Shown: in pieces, positions 59,448 through 64,000 of the stretch
Numbering within the stretch: the first letter of the stretch is position 1
Layout: every line of letters begins with the position of its first letter
Origin: Halorientalis marina
Lineage (GTDB): Archaea; Halobacteriota; Halobacteria; Halobacteriales; Haloarculaceae
NCBI RefSeq assembly: GCF_023028345.1
Contig: NZ_CP095488.1
Span: forward strand, 186,001 to 250,000
Reading direction: 5' to 3'
DNA length: 64,000 nucleotides
The notes under the pieces: model-generated
The model's database searches: none
Told to the model about the DNA's origin: nothing
What the model saw: the letters and a program-made list of their open reading frames with translations, nothing else
Position numbers and translations under genes: made by a program

Positions 59448-60548
59448 GTGGTCTCGGTTCGCTCCACCGACGGGTCGGTGATCACCGTGGATAGCGACGA
59501 CTGCCAGGCGGACCGAAACGACGGCACGATCCCGGTGGACGCGGTCCCGAAGCCCCTCGCCCGGTACGCGGTCCGAGACGACACGGTGGTACTGACCGAG
59601 GCGAACGACCGGTTCGAGTCGACCTTCGCTGTCGGTGGGACCGACGGCTCGTTTCGGACCTGGTGGACGGAGAACGAACTTGCCGCCCGGGACCGGGATA
59701 TCGACGAGCTCTGTCAGGCCCTCGTGGCCGGCGACCCGGTCGACGTGTTAGTTAGCGCCGATGGGGCCGGTGCCGATGCCAACGGCACAGGAGACAGGAC
59801 GTACCAGCTCGAGGCCAGCGAAACCCGAGACCAGCACGGGACGATCGTCGTCACCGAGGTACCGATTGACCGCGGCGAAGATTTCGCGGGCGAACAGATC
59901 GCGAGCGTCATCAGCCACGACCTCCGGAACCCGCTCGACGTGGCGAAAGCGCACCTGCAGGCGGCCCGCGAAACGGGCGAACAAACGCACTTCGACAGCC
60001 TCGAACAGGCACATGACCGGATGGAACGGATCATCCAGGACGTGCTCACGCTGGCCCGTCGAGAGGGGGTGATTTCCCCGTCGCCAGCCGTCGAGATCGA
60101 TGCCATCGCAGCGGACGCCTGGGAGACGGTCGATACGCCCCATGCGTCGCTCACGCTCGGATCGGATCTGCCCGCGATCACGGCCGACCCCGACCGTCTC
60201 CAGCGGCTCTTCGAGAACCTCTTTCGGAACAGCGCCGAACACGGCCGGACTGACGGCCCGGCGGCCGAGGCGAGCGGCGATTCCGAACCGGACCAGGACG
60301 GACTCACGATCCGGGTGGGGACAATCGACGGCGGCTTTTATGTCGCAGACGACGGGCCCGGCGTCCCCCAGGACGAACGAGCCGAGGTGTTCGATCCAGG
60401 GTACACCGACGCCGACGGTGGAACCGGGCTCGGCTTGACCATCGTCGAACGGATCGCGGTGGCACACGGCTGGACCGTCACGCTCCGGAACGGCGAGGGC
60501 GGCGGCGCACGTTTCGAGTTCCGTGGCGTCGAAACGAGCAGACAGTAA
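59448..60548 (+). CDS. Soluble histidine kinase
   Basis: 366 aa from GTG 59448 (start uncertain; GTG 59487 would also keep the domain). A PAS-like N-terminal part of about 130 residues is followed by HisKA with VISHDLRNPLDVAKAHLQAA (phospho-His about residue 156), N box RLFENLFRNSAEHGR, G1 YVADDGPGVP, G2 DGGTGLGLTIVERIAVAHGW. No membrane helix, so cytosolic. A complete paralogue of the damaged kinase at 30341 (shared SVISHDLRNPLDVAKAHL and VLTLAR). A two-helix membrane protein starts 10 nt after its stop. Confidence 0.9.
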   Translation: MVSVRSTDGSVITVDSDDCQADRNDGTIPVDAVPKPLARYAVRDDTVVLTEANDRFESTFAVGGTDGSFRTWWTENELAARDRDIDELCQALVAGDPVDVLVSADGAGADANGTGDRTYQLEASETRDQHGTIVVTEVPIDRGEDFAGEQIASVISHDLRNPLDVAKAHLQAARETGEQTHFDSLEQAHDRMERIIQDVLTLARREGVISPSPAVEIDAIAADAWETVDTPHASLTLGSDLPAITADPDRLQRLFENLFRNSAEHGRTDGPAAEASGDSEPDQDGLTIRVGTIDGGFYVADDGPGVPQDERAEVFDPGYTDADGGTGLGLTIVERIAVAHGWTVTLRNGEGGGARFEFRGVETSRQ

Positions 60549-60558
60549 CGCTCTTCGG

Positions 60559-60789
60559 ATGGACTGGTGGAGACGGTACGACGATCTCGTACACCGCGTG
60601 ATACCGATCGTCGGTGGCCTCTGCGGGACGGTGTTTCTCCTCGTGCGCTCCGGCCCGGGAGCGGCCGTCGTCTCGGTCGGTCCGATCAGCGTGGACGCGT
60701 TTTATTGTGGGCTCGGCGCGTTCGTCCTGTGGTTCTGTCTCGGTGTCTACTGGGTGTTCGAAGACGATCCGTACGAGCATCTTCCCTGA
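60559..60789 (+). CDS. Small two-helix membrane protein
   Basis: 76 aa from ATG 60559 (MDWWRRYDDLVHRVIPIVGG), 10 nt after the kinase stop, so probably in its operon. TM helices about 14-32 (VIPIVGGLCGTVFLLVRSG) and 45-67 (VDAFYCGLGAFVLWFCLGVY), with a charged end FEDDPYEHLP. It may tether or sense for the soluble kinase; this is positional inference. No family recognised. Confidence 0.7.
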   Translation: MDWWRRYDDLVHRVIPIVGGLCGTVFLLVRSGPGAAVVSVGPISVDAFYCGLGAFVLWFCLGVYWVFEDDPYEHLP

Positions 60790-60925
60790 GGGGCCTGGCA
60801 CGTGAACGACCGTCGAGACACCGACGGCGTGGAGACCCGTACCGCGCCGGGAGACGGACGGTCGGAGCGCCGAGTCGGTAAGTTCTATACCGGCCGGGTG
60901 GCATGCACTCGTAAGCGGTCCCGGC

Positions 60926-62479
60926 ATGAACGAGAACCTGCAGCGTGCCCCGGTCGGTGTGCTGGAAACGACTCTCGACGGTGAGATCGAAGCGGCGAAC
61001 CCGGCGGCGGCGACGACGCTAGACGCGGATGCTGGAGAACTGGTCGGACGAGACGTGTCGTCGGCGCTCCCCAGGTCCGCAAACGGAACGCTTCGGGAAG
61101 CCTTCGCCGGGGACCCGCCCGACGAGCAGTCGATCGAGGAGTACTACCCGGAGATCGACAGGTGGTTGGAGATCGATCTGTTCGGTGACGACGACGGTGT
61201 CCTCCTGTACGTGCGCGACCGGACCCGCCGTCACGATCGAACGCGGACGATCGACCGGCTCGAACACCGACTGGAGCGCGTCGAGGCGATAGACTCGCTC
61301 GTTGCGACGGTCCTGCGGAAGATCATCGACGCCTCGGCACGCGAGGAAGTCTGGCACACGGTGTGTGACCGACTCGGGACGACCGACCTGTACGAGTTCG
61401 CGTGGATCGGCGAACGGGACCTCACCGACGACCAGCTTCAGATCGCCGCGTCAGCAGGTGACGCGCCGGAACTGCTCGACACGATCAGCGACCAACTCGG
61501 GACTGGCAGTGGTGTCCCCGAGCGACTCGCCGTCGAGACCGAATCCACCCGCGTCGTCCAGACCATCGCGGACGAGGACGACATGCCACGCGAACTACGA
61601 GTGGCGGCGTTCGGACGTGGGCTCCAGTCGTCGATCGCGGTTCCGCTCGCGTACGGCGAGACCGTCTACGGCGTCATGGGCGTGTACGCCACCCGCGAGG
61701 ACGGGTTCAGCGAACAGGAGGTCGCGAGCCTCGAAACACTCGGGGCACTCGCCGGGTTCGCCGTCAACGCCATTCAACAGGCCGACCTCCTGTTCGCCGA
61801 CACGGTCACCGAACTGACCCTCTCGGTCGCGGACGACACGATCCCGTTCGTCGTCGCGGCCGAAACAGCCGACGACCGACTCGCCCTCGACGGTGCCGTC
61901 CTCCGTGAGGACGAGACTGTCATGTGTTATCTCCGTGCGCCAGAGGCGACCGAGGCGGTGGTATCGGCGCTGGATGGCCACACCGAGGTCTCGTCCGTAC
62001 GGGCAGTCCAAGAGGGGGAGGAGACGCAACTGCTGGAGGTCGGCGTGTCGGGAGCGACACCGATCACGGCGCTGTCGGATCGGGGTGCAACGATCACGGA
62101 TGCGACGTACACCCCGCGCTCTGCCGAGATCGTCGCCGACCTACCCTCCGACGGGGACGTCAGGGACGTGGTCACGACCGTGAGCGACAGATTCGACGAG
62201 ACCGAGATCCTCTCGAAGGAGACACAGGCACGGGAACCGGAAACGATGGAGGCGTTTCGGAACGACCTCGCGGAGGCACTGACGGACAAACAGCGAACGG
62301 TACTCAGGACCGCACACCTCTCGGATTATTTCACCTCGCCGCGAGGGAGTACGTCCGAGGAGGTCGCGGAAGCGCTCGACATCGCCGGTCCCACGGTCCT
62401 CTATCACCTTCGGAACGCACAGCGGAAGTTACTCGACGCCTTCTTCGACGAGGGTTCGGCATCGGATATCGGTGACTGA
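60926..62479 (+). CDS. PAS-like/GAF/Bat HTH_10 regulator
   Basis: 517 aa (MNENLQRAPVGVLETTLDGE). A PAS-like domain about 5-100 (GVLLYVRDRTRRHDRTRT); linker; GAF about 125-285 (YEFAWIGERDLTDDQLQIAA; SSIAVPLAYGETVYGVMGVY); Bat-associated domain about 290-440 (TELTLSVADDTIPFVVAAET); HTH_10 at 455-505 (LTDKQRTVLRTAHLSDYFTS, IAGPTVLYHLRNAQRKLLDA). It should bind a small molecule or redox signal through GAF and activate transcription. Same strand as, and 137 nt after, the small membrane protein of the kinase operon. Confidence 0.88.
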   Translation: MNENLQRAPVGVLETTLDGEIEAANPAAATTLDADAGELVGRDVSSALPRSANGTLREAFAGDPPDEQSIEEYYPEIDRWLEIDLFGDDDGVLLYVRDRTRRHDRTRTIDRLEHRLERVEAIDSLVATVLRKIIDASAREEVWHTVCDRLGTTDLYEFAWIGERDLTDDQLQIAASAGDAPELLDTISDQLGTGSGVPERLAVETESTRVVQTIADEDDMPRELRVAAFGRGLQSSIAVPLAYGETVYGVMGVYATREDGFSEQEVASLETLGALAGFAVNAIQQADLLFADTVTELTLSVADDTIPFVVAAETADDRLALDGAVLREDETVMCYLRAPEATEAVVSALDGHTEVSSVRAVQEGEETQLLEVGVSGATPITALSDRGATITDATYTPRSAEIVADLPSDGDVRDVVTTVSDRFDETEILSKETQAREPETMEAFRNDLAEALTDKQRTVLRTAHLSDYFTSPRGSTSEEVAEALDIAGPTVLYHLRNAQRKLLDAFFDEGSASDIGD

Positions 62480-62764
62480 CATCGGGCAGCGGCCACGCAG
62501 GCCTGTCGGATCAACAGCGGGCCGTTTGACACTCGCCGACGGAACACTACGCTCCCGCGACGACGGGAGAGAATCGCCCGGGACAGAGGGGAGTGGGGCC
62601 GACCGTGCCGGGACACAGCCAGAGCCGTTGGCTTTCGCCTCGCTACCGTTGCAATCACGCGTATTTGCCCGCTGGTTAAGATAACTAGAGGCGGGCGAAC
62701 CAGGGGTTCCAGATTAGTAGCACCGCGTTACTCGGGGGACCGCTCGAAAGACATGGATACGACG

Positions 62765-63139
62765 ATGCCCGAAACTGTCCCCCAAACCCGCGGACGGACC
62801 GACGCAGAACTTTCACAGAGCGGCCCCGACGCCGCGGCCGGATCGAACGATTCGGCCGATTCAGACGAATTGCTCTCCCTGCTGAGTGACGACAGCGCAC
62901 GGGAGATTTTGACGACGATCAGCGAGGACCCCCTCCCGGCGCGGGAGATCGCCGACCAACTCGATCTCTCCCGGCCCACCGTCTACCGCCGTCTCAACCG
63001 ACTGGAAGCGATCGGTGTCGTCGAGACGTCGCTTTCGTTCGACGCCGACGGCCACCACCGCCAGCAGTTCACCGCCACGCTGGACCGGGTCGTCGTCTCG
63101 ATCGACGCCGACAGGATTACGGTCGATTCGGCCGCATGA
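62765..63139 (+). CDS. Winged-helix regulator, paralogue 2
   Basis: 124 aa from ATG 62765 (MPETVPQTRGRTDAELSQSG), the Met aligned with the start of its paralogue at 58509; a Met four codons earlier exists. wHTH: LLSLLSDDSAREILTTISED, LPAREIADQLDLSRPTVYRR, LNRLEAIGVVETSLSFDADG. The upstream DNA also matches (agata-ctagag about 75 nt before the start in both). It lies 285 nt after the GAF/Bat gene. Confidence 0.84.
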   Translation: MPETVPQTRGRTDAELSQSGPDAAAGSNDSADSDELLSLLSDDSAREILTTISEDPLPAREIADQLDLSRPTVYRRLNRLEAIGVVETSLSFDADGHHRQQFTATLDRVVVSIDADRITVDSAA

Positions 63140-63465
63140 CACAGGTCCAGCCGTCGGACCTACCCCTCCAATCCGACGGGACTGGTCGCGACCGGTGTGA
63201 AGCCGCCGACTGCGGCGCTCCGGGCTGGAACGTCCGGGACGACAGGCCGTGTGTCGACCCTGGGGCGGAGACAACCGGACCAAACCGCTGTGTGACGGGC
63301 CCGAAGGCCGGGGTTTCGTCAGATACTCACACGAACCGGACAGTGGCTGCTTCGCACGTGGGATCCGTTGAATGCGGGACGCGCGGTTCTCGGCGACGCG
63401 TCTCCCTTCGGCTTGCGACGGCTGCCCGGTCAAGAGCCTTGAGGCTCCGGTCGTCATGAACAGAC
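63140..63465. other. Spacer before the ZIP-type transporter
   Basis: 326 bases. One plus-strand ORF overlaps the regulator stop (from ATG 63136) but is Arg/Ser/Cys-rich and unlike a real protein. No other feature seen. Confidence 0.4.
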
Positions 63466-64000
63466 ATGGTACTCGCGCAGGCGCTGTCGTATACGGCGCT
63501 CGCGGTCGTGGCCGCCCTCGTCGGCGGTGTGATCGCAGTCTACCGACCGCCGAGCCCGCAGATGGAAAGCAACGTCCAGCACTTCGCGGCAGGGGTCGTC
63601 ATCGCTGCCGTCGCCGCAGAGTTGCTGCCTGACATTCACGGCCGAGCACCACAGATCGTCGTCCTCGGGTTCGCCATCGGGGTCGCGACGATGCTGGGGA
63701 TCCACCGTCTGAGCAAGACGATCGAGAAGCGCGGTATCGGCGGGCAGTTCGCCGGTGCGGCCGGGTTGCTCATCACCGTCGGGATCGACATGGTCATCGA
63801 CGGGGTGTTGATCGGCGTCACCTTCCTCGACAATCCCGATACCGGCATCATCATCGCCGTGGCACTTGCCATCGAGGTACTCTTTCTCGGTGTCGCCGGG
63901 GTCGTCGCATTGCCACGAGACCTGAGCATGATTCGGAAACTCGCCGTCCCGACGGCGTTCGGCGTCCTGCTAACGACGGGCGTGATCGCTGGCGTACTCG
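63466..64000 (+). CDS. ZIP-family metal transporter, 3' end outside window
   Basis: 178 codons from ATG 63466, open to the window edge. At least five hydrophobic helices are seen: LSYTALAVVAALVGGVIAVY, HFAAGVVIAAVAAELLPDI (the ZIP helix with HFxxGV...E-L-P), IVVLGFAIGVATMLGIHRLS, LLITVGIDMVIDGVLIGVTF (ZIP metal-site helix; usually HNxxDG, here GIDMVIDG) and IAVALAIEVLFLGVAG. It is probably a divalent-metal transporter of the cytoplasmic membrane, but the replaced His/Asn at the usual metal site make the ion uncertain. Confidence 0.8.
   Translation, partial: MVLAQALSYTALAVVAALVGGVIAVYRPPSPQMESNVQHFAAGVVIAAVAAELLPDIHGRAPQIVVLGFAIGVATMLGIHRLSKTIEKRGIGGQFAGAAGLLITVGIDMVIDGVLIGVTFLDNPDTGIIIAVALAIEVLFLGVAGVVALPRDLSMIRKLAVPTAFGVLLTTGVIAGVL

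Noticed and set aside
63136-63459. 107-aa plus-strand ORF overlapping the winged-helix stop
   Set aside because: Composition (Arg, Cys, Thr, Ser) and lack of motifs suggest noise despite the overlapping ATGA-like start.
1-64000. CRISPR array, tRNA or rRNA genes, provirus structural genes
   Set aside because: No regularly spaced repeats, cloverleaf with T-arm sequence, rRNA segments, capsid, portal or terminase proteins were seen.

Overview
The window is chromosomal or accessory DNA of a haloarchaeon (class Halobacteria). The evidence is: GC-rich DNA with strongly acidic predicted proteins; families confined to or typical of this class (Bat-type HTH_10 regulators, HalX and HalOD1 domains, RdfA, the archaea-specific SMC-related protein, DUF2080 next to TnpB); and TATA boxes placed directly in front of start codons, as in leaderless transcripts. 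No tRNA, rRNA or CRISPR array was found. Gene symbols are given only where the family is clear.

Layout. 1-9 kb is a dense core region: the 3' end of glyA, a two-domain universal stress protein, a GcvT/DmdA-like demethylase, dihydrofolate reductase, a Bat-type regulator, and a tail-to-tail pair of the rod-determining factor RdfA and a zinc-hook SMC-like ATPase. 9-16 kb is a transposon-rich zone with two intact TnpB (IS200/IS605, IS1341-type) elements, orphan transposon ends and a decayed lipoprotein gene. 16-35 kb mixes lipoproteins, a cupin/Bat-regulator divergent pair, a TrkA/APC-permease operon lying between two 65-bp inverted repeats, two adjacent glutamate dehydrogenases with a rubrerythrin-like miniprotein and a large PAS/GAF/Bat sensor, a truncated histidine kinase, an AIM24-like protein, a membrane GT2 glycosyltransferase and an epoxide-hydrolase-like enzyme. 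35-43 kb has an HTH/DUF7521-like pair, a CPBP protease, a Bat regulator, a LolA-like lipoprotein-carrier-like protein and a Cache/HAMP histidine kinase.

43-57 kb is an accessory island with AT-rich gaps and much debris. It holds two TnpB fragments joined in opposite orientation, the tail of a tyrosine recombinase and a transposase remnant with in-frame stops. Between these lie a VapBC toxin-antitoxin pair with a palindromic operator candidate, an uncharacterised two-gene operon, a VWA protein with a zinc miniprotein, an HD phosphohydrolase, winged-helix and SWIM-domain proteins, an ATPase-DUF234 protein, a possible HTH/TumE-like pair, a third intact TnpB element and a fourth truncated TnpB.

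57-64 kb is a signal-transduction cluster: a HalX response regulator, two paralogous winged-helix regulators, a soluble histidine kinase, a GAF/Bat regulator and a small membrane protein, followed by a ZIP-type metal transporter cut by the window end. The kinase here and the truncated kinase at 30 kb are paralogues.
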